From contig NZ_RAVW01000035.1 in assembly GCF_003611585.1 (NCBI RefSeq), forward strand, positions 1 to 36,028: 36,028 bases of DNA, written 5' to 3'. Below, piece by piece: positions 15,375-23,313 of the stretch (the first letter of the stretch is position 1; each line of letters opens with the position of its first letter). The position numbers were made by a program, and so were the translations under genes. Under the pieces are notes generated by a model. It saw nothing but the letters and a program-made list of their open reading frames with translations, made no database searches and was not told the DNA's origin. This DNA comes from Corallococcus exercitus (GTDB taxonomy: Bacteria; Myxococcota; Myxococcia; Myxococcales; Myxococcaceae).

Positions 15375-16250
15375 TCACTCGGGCAGCTTCTGCCCGCCGG
15401 AGGGGTCGCAGCCCCCCACGTAGAAGTAGGTGGAGGCGACCTTGCTCCCGGTGTTCTTGCGGTCCCGCCAGCCGCCGTTCTCGAACATCGCCACGCGCGC
15501 CGCCTTGGTCTCACCGAAGACGATGGACACCGGGCAGTCATCGTTGTTCTTGCCGATGTCCCAGTCGTAGGCTTCGTCGATCCAGTTCTCGCCCACGCCG
15601 TCGCTGCGCGAGCTCGACACGTAGCGCTTCACGTAGCGCTTCACGAAGTTGCCGCACGACGAGTCACCGTGAAAGGCGTTCCACATGCTGAAGCCGCTGG
15701 TGGGCGTCACGAGCGCCTGCCGGTACCCGCCCTGCTTCCAGACCTGGTAGTCGCCAGACTGGCAGGCCTTCACGACGGCGATGTTCAGCTTGCCGTTGCC
15801 CAGGTTCATGTGGATGTCCGTGATGGCCGAACACGAGTCCACGTCGGTTCCCATCACCAGCCAGCTGCGCAGGGACGACTCGTTGTGGCCGCCGTGGGTG
15901 TGCACGAAGAGGACGTCCGCGTCGTCCACGCCGGCGTTGGCCAGGGTGTCCTTCGCGTCGACCGCGGCCGCCTTCGAGGCGTCGGTCCAGAGGTCCGCGC
16001 GGGCGCTCGAGTTGTTGATGGTGCGCACGTCCGACCAGAGGCCGGAACTCACGAGCGAGTTGAAGTAGCCCGCGAACTCCGCCGCCGTCTTCGTGTGCAC
16101 GGAGTGCGAATCCGCGTTGCACTGTCCCGCGCCTCCGAAGTTGGCGATGCCATAGACATGGGTCTCGTCCGCCAGCGCCGCCGCGGGCAGGAGCAGGGCC
16201 CCCGCGAGCGCCGCGCTCCGCAACGGCAGTGTCTGCTTCCGGAATTTCAT
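15375..16250 (-). CDS. Secreted clan-CD (caspase/gingipain-like) cysteine-peptidase homologue, DUF6345-like
   Basis: A 291-residue protein with a Sec signal peptide (cleavage near ALA-DE, residue 28). GGAG sits 9 bp before the ATG. Two motifs fit the clan-CD signature. The hydrophobic strand DVLFVHTHGG supplies His119-Gly120, and the strand LNIAVVKACQSG supplies Cys163 preceded by Ala. Spacing of 44 residues matches caspase-hemoglobinase folds. Several extra cysteines (44, 140, 199, 239, 281) could form disulfides outside the cell. The overall look (YGIANFGG at the mature start, NAFHGDSSC later) recalls the DUF6345 family. It would be an extracellular or periplasmic peptidase if active, perhaps used against prey or for self-processing (inference). 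It is transcribed ahead of the lipoprotein at 14437-15333. Confidence 0.85.
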   Translation of the reverse strand: MKFRKQTLPLRSAALAGALLLPAAALADETHVYGIANFGGAGQCNADSHSVHTKTAAEFAGYFNSLVSSGLWSDVRTINNSSARADLWTDASKAAAVDAKDTLANAGVDDADVLFVHTHGGHNESSLRSWLVMGTDVDSCSAITDIHMNLGNGKLNIAVVKACQSGDYQVWKQGGYRQALVTPTSGFSMWNAFHGDSSCGNFVKRYVKRYVSSSRSDGVGENWIDEAYDWDIGKNNDDCPVSIVFGETKAARVAMFENGGWRDRKNTGSKVASTYFYVGGCDPSGGQKLPE

Positions 16251-16470
16251 GGTCCGAGTCTCCGCCCCGTCAGGGGTGTGTGGATGGCCTGATGCAGCCG
16301 GAGCCGCGCGGCGTTCGCCGTGCGTTTCTTCCGGCCCTGCCCCCTCAACGAAATCCGGAGCGATTTTCCCTCACCCCCTTTTTCAACCCGTCCCAACCCT
16401 GCCCCGAGCCTCCGGTCTGACGGAGTGGTAGCGTTTGCCAGACAGCCAGTCCCGGCATCCAGGGGGAGTC

Positions 16471-17223
16471 ATGGGAATCACGATGTCACCGCAGGAGTAC
16501 GCCACGGCGTTCCGCCTGCTTGCTGCGTCCGCGACGCATCCGCAGAACATCCACCAGATCGTCACGGAGCGGCTGCTGCCCGGGCTTCCCGTGCGCCCCA
16601 CCCTGCTGGACGTCGGCGCGGGGGCGGGCTCGGTGGCGGAGCGGCTCGCGCCGCTCTTCGATTCGCTCACCCTGCTCGAACCCAATCCCGAGCAGAGCGC
16701 CCGCTTCCGCCATGAGAAGGCGAAGGTGCTCCCGGTCTCCCTGGAGGGGTTCGACTCGCAGGACCGGTATGACCTGGTCGTCTGCTCACACGTCATGTAC
16801 CACGTGCCTGTCTCGGAATGGGGCGGCTTCATCGACAGACTGCTTGGCTTCGTGCGCCCGGGAGGCACCTGCCTGATGGTGATGGCCGCCGCCCGGGGGC
16901 CGACGTATGAGATGTGCCGTGAGTTCTCCGACACCCTGTTCTTCAGCGAGCACATCGCCACCGAGCTGCGGCGGAAGCAGCTGCCCCACGAGCCCATCGC
17001 GACGATGAGCGGGTTCGCCGCGAACACCTTCGAGGAGATGGAGACGCTCTGCCGTTTCCTCGTGCTGGAGGGGTGCTTCACGGCCGACCAGCTGGCGGAC
17101 CTGAGTCCGGACGCGTGGCGAAGCCTCGATGCGCGGATCCGTGCGCACGCCGAGCGTTGCCGGCAGCCTGACGGGACGTACCGGCTGGCACAGGATGAGG
17201 ACGTCATCCTCATCCCCCGCTAG
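16471..17223 (+). CDS. SAM-dependent methyltransferase, histamine N-methyltransferase-like
   Basis: A 250-residue class I methyltransferase. Motif I is LLDVGAGAG (45-53), and the acidic residue after strand 2 is Glu70 in LLEPNPEQ. A YDLVVCSHVMYHV post-motif and a GGTCLMVM strand follow. The N-terminal SPQEYATAFRLLAASATHPQ helix before motif I, the EPNPEQ block and the closing DEDVILI strand resemble, from memory, vertebrate histamine N-methyltransferase more than typical bacterial UbiE-type enzymes. The substrate is therefore likely a small amine, but this is unproven. I chose ATG 16471 over an upstream 16435 because AGGGGGAG directly precedes it, although the spacing is short. The Met at 16483 is also possible. 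The gene is divergent from the clan-CD gene and 85 bp before lysR. Confidence 0.85.
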   Translation: MGITMSPQEYATAFRLLAASATHPQNIHQIVTERLLPGLPVRPTLLDVGAGAGSVAERLAPLFDSLTLLEPNPEQSARFRHEKAKVLPVSLEGFDSQDRYDLVVCSHVMYHVPVSEWGGFIDRLLGFVRPGGTCLMVMAAARGPTYEMCREFSDTLFFSEHIATELRRKQLPHEPIATMSGFAANTFEEMETLCRFLVLEGCFTADQLADLSPDAWRSLDARIRAHAERCRQPDGTYRLAQDEDVILIPR

Positions 17224-17243
17224 ACGAGCGCTCCAGGCGGTAC

Positions 17244-17271
17244 CCGGCTTGACGGCATCAGGTCAAACCGG
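17244..17271. promoter_or_regulatory. Dyad upstream of lysR-type gene (candidate autoregulatory operator)
   Basis: CCGG-TTGAC (17244-17253, one base between) mirrors GTCAA-CCGG (17262-17271, one base between), with an 8-base centre. It lies 37 bp before the LysR start. LysR proteins usually bind interrupted dyads near their own gene. It could equally be a weak terminator for the methyltransferase gene. Confidence 0.35.
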
Positions 17272-17308
17272 CTGGCGGTTCCGCCCGGGTTCGTGGGATG
17301 GGTCTTGG

Positions 17309-18223
17309 ATGTTCGACCCCGTCACGCTCGACCAGCTTCGCGCCTTCGTGGCTGTCGTCGAGGAGGGAAGCTTCTCGGCGGCGGCGCGCAAGCTTCGCCG
17401 CGTGCAGTCCGCCATCAGCACGGCGATGGCCAACCTGGAGGCCCAGCTGGGCGTGCCGCTGTGGGATCGCTCGACGAAGGTGCCCACGCTGACGCCCCAG
17501 GGCCAGGCGGTGCTCGCGTCGACCCGGCGGGTGCTCTCCGAGGTCGACGGCCTGCGGCGGCTCACCACCGGCATGACCCTGGGGCTGGAGGCGTCGGTGT
17601 CGCTGTGCCTGGATGCCTTCTTCCCGCGGAAGGCGCTCATCGACCTGTGCGGCGCGTTCACCCGGGAGTTCCCCTCGGTCGACCTCCGCGTGGACACGCA
17701 GGTCATGTCCGCCGTGTCGGCCCGCGTGCTCGACGGCACGGCCACCCTGGGGGTGGCGAGCCTGCCGGGGCTGGCGCCAGGGCTGGAAGCGCAGGCGCTG
17801 TCACCCATCCGGGTGCTGCCTGTCGCGAGCCCCCGGCATCCCCTGGCGGCCCACAAGGGACGCCTCGCCCGCCGGCACTTCGTGGACGCCATCCAGGTCG
17901 TGCTCTCCGAATGCAGCGAGGCGGGCGTCTCCGACCAGGCCGGCCTGTCACCGCGCACCTGGCGGGTCAGCGACCTCTACACGCAGCACGAAATGCTGCG
18001 CGCGGGCCTGGGCTGGGGGACCCTGCCGGAGCATCTGATCCGCGACGACCTGCGCGAAGGCAGGTTGGTGGCCCTGCGGCCCATGGCCTGGAGCGACCAG
18101 GAGAACCTGCTCAAGCTCCTGGCCATCTACCGCGGCGACACCGTCTTCGGACCCGCGCACCGCTGGCTGCTGGAACAGCTCACCCAGCTCTGCGCGCGCG
18201 AGGCCCGCCGCAAGACGGCGTGA
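17309..18223 (+). CDS. LysR-family transcriptional regulator
   Basis: A 304-residue protein beginning at the ATG at 17309. Residues 6-65 form the winged helix-turn-helix typical of the family (LDQLRAFVAVVEEGSFSAAA, then SAISTAMANLEAQLGVPLW). Residues ~90-290 form the effector-binding domain with LGVASLP and GLGWGTLPEHL blocks. Members are tetrameric regulators that respond to a small-molecule inducer, usually made or consumed by the controlled pathway. It converges on the minus-strand hydrolase/porin operon, leaving only 6 bp between stops, rather than being divergent from it. Control of that operon is plausible but not shown. Candidate operators are the dyads at 17244-17271 and 23131-23158. 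Confidence 0.93.
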   Translation: MFDPVTLDQLRAFVAVVEEGSFSAAARKLRRVQSAISTAMANLEAQLGVPLWDRSTKVPTLTPQGQAVLASTRRVLSEVDGLRRLTTGMTLGLEASVSLCLDAFFPRKALIDLCGAFTREFPSVDLRVDTQVMSAVSARVLDGTATLGVASLPGLAPGLEAQALSPIRVLPVASPRHPLAAHKGRLARRHFVDAIQVVLSECSEAGVSDQAGLSPRTWRVSDLYTQHEMLRAGLGWGTLPEHLIRDDLREGRLVALRPMAWSDQENLLKLLAIYRGDTVFGPAHRWLLEQLTQLCAREARRKTA

Positions 18224-18229
18224 GCCCCC

Positions 18230-18862
18230 TCACAACCGGCTGCGCACCCACAGCGCCAGCACCCCGGGGACGAGGAGCGCCGGGAACCCCAGGTGCTGGA
18301 CGCCGAACGCGCCCCCCAGACACCCCAGCGCGAACGCCAGGATGATGAAGCCCAGCGAGCGATGCTTGCCGGCGTTCTCCGGGGCCCCCGGAATCACCTT
18401 CTCCACGAACCACTGCGTGACGTTGCCGGTCATCACGGTCGTCATCGGCCCCAGCGAGGGCGACACCCGGTGCATCGCGTTCTGGATGCCCATGGCGATG
18501 ACCGCGAAGACCACGACGACCTTGTGCGCCGCCGTGCCCTGGATGGCCCACGGCACGGCCGCCGCCGCGCCGAAGGCCACGGCCTGGAGGAGCAGGAGCG
18601 TGCGCGCGGAGCGCTCCACCCGGCGGTGCAGGTGCGTGGCCAGGTAGACGGACAGGACGAAGAGGGGGAAGGTGGACAGCTTGAGCCACTCGTCCGCCTT
18701 GGCGTTGCGCGCGAGATCCGCGGCGAGCACGACGAAGTTGCCGGTGACGTGCGCGCAGAAGATGCCCCCCGCGCCCACGAAGGTGACGGCGTCCGCGTAG
18801 CCCGCGATGAACGCGAGCGCGGCGGGAACCCAGGCGGTGCGGGAGGCAGGGCTGGAAGTCAT
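18230..18862 (-). CDS. DUF1275 (YoaK-like) integral membrane protein
   Basis: A 210-residue protein with about six hydrophobic segments and the family's signature blocks AFIAGYADAVTFVGAGGIF, CAHVTGNFVVL and MGIQNAMHRV, with TGNVTQ in the second half. The family is widespread and of unknown function, thought to be a small transporter-like protein. The start is the ATG at 18862 (or the ATG two codons upstream at 18868). No Shine-Dalgarno is seen, and the gene begins 13 bp after the porin gene's stop, suggesting translational coupling. It is the last gene of the five-gene minus-strand operon and abuts the converging lysR gene with no room for a terminator, so read-through antisense RNA into lysR is possible. 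Confidence 0.9.
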   Translation of the reverse strand: MTSSPASRTAWVPAALAFIAGYADAVTFVGAGGIFCAHVTGNFVVLAADLARNAKADEWLKLSTFPLFVLSVYLATHLHRRVERSARTLLLLQAVAFGAAAAVPWAIQGTAAHKVVVVFAVIAMGIQNAMHRVSPSLGPMTTVMTGNVTQWFVEKVIPGAPENAGKHRSLGFIILAFALGCLGGAFGVQHLGFPALLVPGVLALWVRSRL

Positions 18863-18875
18863 GGGCATACCGGGG

Positions 18876-20258
18876 TCAGTAGGTGAAGGTCGTCCAGGTG
18901 CCGAAGAAGTCGACGTCCCGGCCGGTGGCCGAACGCAGCGCGGGCCCGGCGAAGACGTGCGAGTACTCGGCATTGAACATGAAGTGACGCGTGACGCGAT
19001 ATCCGAGCGACAGCGAGAGCTGCGCGCCGGTGTAGCGGGCCTGTGACTCCGAGGCCGGCACGAGGACGTCCCCGGGTGGCGTGTAGACGGCGTCGTGGAC
19101 CGACTGCCGGAAGAAGAAGACACAGCCCGCCTCCAGCGCGACCGGGTCCAGGTTCCACTGCGCCATCGGGTGCACTTCGTACAGGTTCGACGGGTAGATC
19201 AACGGCAACGCGCTGAAGAAGGTCTGGTTCGGGAACCAGGCATGGAAGGTGGAGACCCGGCCATCGCCGGCGTGGCGGTCACCACTCAGCGCGTCCCCCC
19301 GCACGCCCACCCTCAGCGGTGCGAAGGGCAGCCGCTGCCACAGGCCTCCCGCCAGCCCCCAGGCCAGGACCTCGGCGTCGTCCACCGTTCCGGCCTGGGC
19401 GAGCGCATGTCCGATGTATTCGAAGCCCCCCGGCGTTTCGCCAAACACCCGCACGCCCAGCATGTGGCGCAGCTCGCGCCCCTCCACGTCCCCGTAGGTC
19501 ACCGAAGGACGGTCGCGCCCGAGGTAGAAGACATCCATCGAGAGCAGCCTTCGCGGAAGGACCTCCACGGTGGCGTAGAGCCCCCAGAACCGGCTTCGCC
19601 ACGCGGGCGCGTCATCGAGCACGCCGCGCTGGAGCTGGGGCACCACGCCGCCAAAGCCCTCCACGTTCCAGCCCTCGCCGCTCACCGTGAGGCGGGCCAG
19701 GTCGAACGCCTGACGGACGTTGGTCCCGTCCCGCGTGCTCACCCACCGCGTTGACCCCAGCGACAGCTCCTGGCGTCCGACGCGGGCAACGAAGCGGGCC
19801 TTCCGGGCCACGGCGCGCCACTCGACGAAGGCCTGCTGCACGTCGAACAGGTCGCTTCCCGGCGGCGCGTCCCGGGCAGGCGCCCCCAGCGCCAGATGCG
19901 CGCCCATCTGGACGAAGGCGCGAAAGGAGCCCACATGGGCGTCGACGTGCAACAGGTTGCGGGAGAAGAGGACGCTCTCCGCCAGCGGACCGTCCAGCCC
20001 CCGGGTCAGCTCATAGCGGAGCCGATGCTGGCCTCCGAACGAGAGATACGCCCCCTCCCCCAGCGGGACGTACTTGACGCGGTCGAACGGATCCTCGCCG
20101 GTCCGCCGCAGCGGGTCCGTCCAGTCCTCGAGGTAGCGGATCGCCGCATACCGTGGCGCCTCGCGCGGTTCCGGGAGGTCTTCCGCGCGGGCCGCCAGCG
20201 GCACGCCGAGCAGCCCGGAGAGGACGAGGACGAACGCGCTTCGTGAACGGCACGGCAT
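18876..20258 (-). CDS. Outer-membrane beta-barrel, alginate-export (AlgE-like) family
   Basis: A 460-residue protein with a Sec signal peptide (LAARA, cleavage near residue 25) and no lipobox. The mature part alternates strands rich in aromatic residues and ends in FGTWTTFTY, an outer-membrane barrel terminus. The DPFDRVKYVPLGEGAYLSFGG opening, FVEWR and VGRQELSLGSTRW blocks are typical of the alginate-export domain family. That family also contains many porins unrelated to alginate. GGGAAG precedes the ATG at 20258, 23 bp after the amidohydrolase stop. In this operon, with two hydrolases, it more likely imports the substrate than exports a polysaccharide (inference). Confidence 0.88.
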   Translation of the reverse strand: MPCRSRSAFVLVLSGLLGVPLAARAEDLPEPREAPRYAAIRYLEDWTDPLRRTGEDPFDRVKYVPLGEGAYLSFGGQHRLRYELTRGLDGPLAESVLFSRNLLHVDAHVGSFRAFVQMGAHLALGAPARDAPPGSDLFDVQQAFVEWRAVARKARFVARVGRQELSLGSTRWVSTRDGTNVRQAFDLARLTVSGEGWNVEGFGGVVPQLQRGVLDDAPAWRSRFWGLYATVEVLPRRLLSMDVFYLGRDRPSVTYGDVEGRELRHMLGVRVFGETPGGFEYIGHALAQAGTVDDAEVLAWGLAGGLWQRLPFAPLRVGVRGDALSGDRHAGDGRVSTFHAWFPNQTFFSALPLIYPSNLYEVHPMAQWNLDPVALEAGCVFFFRQSVHDAVYTPPGDVLVPASESQARYTGAQLSLSLGYRVTRHFMFNAEYSHVFAGPALRSATGRDVDFFGTWTTFTY

Positions 20259-20281
20259 GAGGGCTTCCCGTGTCCTTCCGC

Positions 20282-22126
20282 TCAGAATGCCCAACAGGAG
20301 CAACCCAGGAGTCCCCAGAACGTCGGCTCCTCCGCGACGGGCACCGGCCGGCGCCAGGCCGCCTTGCCATGCGCATGCACGCCGCACGCATGCGGCGCGT
20401 CCGCGCGGTCCGTCCCATGGGCCTGCGCGGGGGAGGACGCGTACCCGCCGAAGCTCCGCACCGGAGACCAGTCCGGCATCGCCGCGGGCAGCGGCGGTGC
20501 GAAGTCCGAGAAGCCACCCGAGCCATGCACCACCTTGCCGCCGACCACGGTGAGCACGGACTCCAGCCGGGAGATCTCCTCGGCGGGGACGCGGAAGTAG
20601 TCCGCCGACAGCACGGCCAGGTCCGCGAGCTGCCCCACCGCGAGCTGCCCCTTCGTGCCCGTCTCCGACGAGAACCAGGTGTTGCGCTCGGTCCAGAGCC
20701 GCAGCGCGGTCTCCCGGTCGAGCAGCGCGTCCTCGCCGTACAGCTGCGTCCCCGCGACGGTCTTCCCGGTGACCAGCCACGACAGGGAGACCCAGGGGTT
20801 GTAGGACGCGACCCGCGTGGCGTCCGTGCCGGCCCCCACGGGGACACCGGCGGCGAGCATCCGGGCGATGGGCGGCGTGTGGGCCGCGGCCGCCGCGCCA
20901 TAGCGCTCCACGAAGTATTCGCCCTGATACGCCATCCGGTGCTGCACCGCGATGCCGCCACCGAGCGCGGCGATGCGATCGATGTTGCGCTCGGAGATGG
21001 TCTCCGCGTGGTCGATGAACCAGTGCAGCCCCCGGAAGGGCATGTCGTGGTGGACGCGCTCGAAGACATCCAGGGCGCGCGAGATGCTCTCGTCGTAGGT
21101 CGCGTGCAGGCGCCACGGCCACCGGTTCTCCACCAGCACCCGGACGACCTCCTCCAGCTGGCCTTCCATGTCCGCCGGAAGCTCCGGGCGCGGTTCGCGG
21201 AAGTCCTCGAAGTCCGCGGCGGAGAAGACGAGCATCTCCCCGGCGCCGTTGTGGCGGAAGTGGTCGCTCCCCTGCCCCGGCCGGACCTGCTTCGCCCACG
21301 CGCGGAAGTCCGCGGCCTCCGCGCCCTTGTTCTGGGTGAACAGGTTGTAGGCGATGCGCAGCGTGAGCTGGCCCGCGTCCGCGAGCTTCTGCACGACGGC
21401 GTAGTCGTCGGGGTAGTTCTGGAAGCCACCGCCCGCGTCGATGACGCCGGTGATGCCCAGGCGGTTCAACTCGCGCATGAAGTGGCGGGTGGAGTTCTCC
21501 TGGTACTCCGCGGGCAGCTTCGGCCCCTTCGCCAGCGTCGCGTAGAGCAGCTGCGCGTTGGGCTTCGCGAGCAGGAGCCCCGTCGGGTTCCCGTGCCGGT
21601 CGCGCTGGATCTCACCGCCCGGCGGGTTCGGCGTGTCCCGGGTGTAGCCGCACGCGCGCAGCGCCGCCCCGTTGAGCAGCGCGCGGTCGTAGAGGTGGAG
21701 GATGAAGACCGGCGTCTCCGGCGCGGCGGCGTTCAGCTCCTCGAGGGTCGGCAGGCGCCGCTCCGCGAACTGGAGTTCGGTGAAGCCGCCCACCACCCGC
21801 ACCCACTGCGGCGCGGGGGTGATGGCCACCTGCTTGCGCAGCATGCGCATCGCATCCGCGAGCGACCGGACCCCGTCCCAGCGCAGCTCGAGGTTGTAGT
21901 TGAGCCCGCCGCGAATCACGTGGGTGTGGCTGTCGATGAGGCCGGGCACGACGCGACGGCCCCCCACGTCGATGACCCGCGTGTCCGCGCCCCGCGTCGG
22001 GAGGATGTCGCTCGCCGCGCCCACCGCGGAGAACCGGCCGTCCGTGATGGCGACGGCGTCCGCCTCCGGCGCGCCCGGGAACAAGGTGGTGAACCGGCCA
22101 TGATGCAGGATGAGGTCCGGGGGCAT
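20282..22126 (-). CDS. YtcJ-like amidohydrolase (Amidohydro_3) with Cys/His/Trp-rich tail
   Basis: A 614-residue metal-dependent hydrolase. The metal-binding HTH motif is His67-Thr-His69 after VVPGLIDS. A downstream WFIDHAE block and the GTDATRV block carrying the late Asp complete the TIM-barrel amidohydrolase layout, flanked by a beta-sandwich made from both termini. The family cleaves C-N bonds of amides, formamides and cyclic ureas; specificity cannot be read here. The start at 22126 has AAGGA 11 bp upstream. The last ~50 residues, after the normal end of the fold, form an unusual tail containing HACGVHAHGKAAW and ending GLLGCSCWAF, a possible metal site. The gene follows XapX by 13 bp and precedes the porin by 23 bp. 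Confidence 0.92.
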   Translation of the reverse strand: MPPDLILHHGRFTTLFPGAPEADAVAITDGRFSAVGAASDILPTRGADTRVIDVGGRRVVPGLIDSHTHVIRGGLNYNLELRWDGVRSLADAMRMLRKQVAITPAPQWVRVVGGFTELQFAERRLPTLEELNAAAPETPVFILHLYDRALLNGAALRACGYTRDTPNPPGGEIQRDRHGNPTGLLLAKPNAQLLYATLAKGPKLPAEYQENSTRHFMRELNRLGITGVIDAGGGFQNYPDDYAVVQKLADAGQLTLRIAYNLFTQNKGAEAADFRAWAKQVRPGQGSDHFRHNGAGEMLVFSAADFEDFREPRPELPADMEGQLEEVVRVLVENRWPWRLHATYDESISRALDVFERVHHDMPFRGLHWFIDHAETISERNIDRIAALGGGIAVQHRMAYQGEYFVERYGAAAAAHTPPIARMLAAGVPVGAGTDATRVASYNPWVSLSWLVTGKTVAGTQLYGEDALLDRETALRLWTERNTWFSSETGTKGQLAVGQLADLAVLSADYFRVPAEEISRLESVLTVVGGKVVHGSGGFSDFAPPLPAAMPDWSPVRSFGGYASSPAQAHGTDRADAPHACGVHAHGKAAWRRPVPVAEEPTFWGLLGCSCWAF

Positions 22127-22139
22127 GCGGCGTGTTCCT

Positions 22140-22409
22140 TCAGGGGTTGGAGCCTGGGGGTGGAGCATCCTCCGGAGACACGGGAGGGACACCAGTGACT
22201 TTCGGTATGCACTCCTCGGTGAGCCACACCGCCGTGAGGGGTTCCCGGCGAAGCAACCGGCGGCTGACGGGCACCAGCTGCTCTCCGACGAGGAGGCCCA
22301 GCAGTCCCGCCAGTGCGACGAGGGGTGGCGCGGGGGAGCGCACACCGAGCAGACCGTAGAGGACGCCCATCAGCATCCCCGCGGCGATCGACACCAGATA
22401 GATCTTCAT
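22140..22409 (-). CDS. XapX domain small membrane protein
   Basis: An 89-residue protein beginning MKIYLVSIAAGMLMGVLYGL, then LGVRSPAPPLVALAGLLG and GEQL, the hallmark of XapX (DUF1427) proteins. There are two transmembrane helices around the conserved RSPAPP turn. This one has a longer Pro-rich C-terminal tail than the usual ~55-90 residues of the family core. Function is unknown. XapX genes recur beside isochorismatase-type hydrolases and YtcJ-like amidohydrolases in proteobacteria (recalled, not checked), which matches this neighbourhood. It starts 18 bp after the hydrolase stop. Confidence 0.9.
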   Translation of the reverse strand: MKIYLVSIAAGMLMGVLYGLLGVRSPAPPLVALAGLLGLLVGEQLVPVSRRLLRREPLTAVWLTEECIPKVTGVPPVSPEDAPPPGSNP

Positions 22410-22427
22410 GACCGGAAGGCCCGGGGG

Positions 22428-23084
22428 TCAGTGACCGCCCTCGCCTCCGCCGAACATGGTCTTCGCATAGAGCAGGCCCAGGCCGTAGGAGCCGCCCGAC
22501 TCCTTCGCGAGGTTCACGACGGCGTCGTACGTCTTGCTCCGGGCCCAGTCGCGCTGGAGCTCCAGGAGGTACTGGAGCGACGTCATGGGCCGCGCGCCCG
22601 CCTGGACCATGCGGGCCATGGCGCGCTCGTGGGCCTCCGGGGAGACGTCACCGCAGGCATCCGCGATGACGTAGACCTCGAAGCCCTGGTCCAGCGCGGA
22701 CAGCGCGGGACCGACGATGCACACCGACGTCCACAGGCCCGCCAGGACGATGCGTGACTTGCCGATGGCGTTGACCCGCTCGGCGATGCGCGGATCCTCC
22801 CAGGTGTTCATCGACGTCCGGTCGATGGCGACCTCCTCCGGAAACGCCTTCGTGATCTCGGTGAACATCGGGCCGGAGAAGGACTTCTCCGCGACGGTCG
22901 TGAGGAGGGTCGACACGTTGAACACCCGCGCCGCGCCGGAGATGAGCGAGACGTGCGTGCGCAGCTGGTTCGCGTGGATGGAGTGCGTCGCGAACGCCAT
23001 CTGCGGCTGGAAGTCGATGAGGATGAGCGTGTGGTCGCTGGGGGTGAGCAGCGTCTTGCCAGGGGATGCGGTCGCGGTCGCCAT
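22428..23084 (-). CDS. Isochorismatase-family (YcaC-like) cysteine hydrolase
   Basis: A 218-residue cytosolic enzyme and first gene of the operon; AAGGAAGG precedes the ATG at 23084. Asp24 in LILIDFQ, Arg89 in IDRTSMNTW and nucleophile Cys122 in GLWTSVCIVGPALSA occupy the positions seen in YcaC. The DACGDVSPEAHERAMARM stretch is also typical. Members hydrolyse amides, imines or nitriles through a thioester intermediate. YcaC itself has no proven substrate. With an amidohydrolase, porin and membrane proteins in the same transcript, a catabolic role for a small nitrogenous compound is likely (inference). The C-terminal tail is Gly-rich (FGGGEGGH). Confidence 0.93.
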   Translation of the reverse strand: MATATASPGKTLLTPSDHTLILIDFQPQMAFATHSIHANQLRTHVSLISGAARVFNVSTLLTTVAEKSFSGPMFTEITKAFPEEVAIDRTSMNTWEDPRIAERVNAIGKSRIVLAGLWTSVCIVGPALSALDQGFEVYVIADACGDVSPEAHERAMARMVQAGARPMTSLQYLLELQRDWARSKTYDAVVNLAKESGGSYGLGLLYAKTMFGGGEGGH

Positions 23085-23130
23085 GTGGGGTGCCCTTCCT
23101 TGAAGTGACGACACCCTCACCCGGCCAAGC

Positions 23131-23158
23131 CATCTCGACAATGGGCAAACAGGAGATG
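23131..23158. promoter_or_regulatory. CATCTC-N16-GAGATG dyad in divergent promoter region
   Basis: A perfect 6+6 dyad with a 16-base centre lies 47 bp upstream of the hydrolase operon, in the 229-bp divergent region shared with the kelch gene. Position and spacing suit a dimeric regulator, possibly the LysR protein. It shares no clear sequence with the dyad before lysR. Confidence 0.3.
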
Positions 23159-23313
23159 ATTCCCATCGATTTCGCAGATGGTTCGACGGCCAGACAGCAC
23201 GCCCGGTATCGGATTGAAACGGAGCGTGTGAGTCATCTGGGACCGTGCGGTTCGGCCCGGTCGCTGTCAGAGGCCCCTGCGATGTTTCCAGGCTCACCCC
23301 CCAGGAGCACCGC

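Noticed and set aside
18876-20258. True alginate export machinery
   Set aside because: Only the barrel family matches; no alginate polymerase, epimerase or lyase gene is nearby, so a porin role in the hydrolase operon is more likely.
20270-22198. A 642-codon plus-strand frame opposite the amidohydrolase
   Set aside because: Arg/Val/His-rich shadow; the minus-strand amidohydrolase has metal-binding motifs and a ribosome site.
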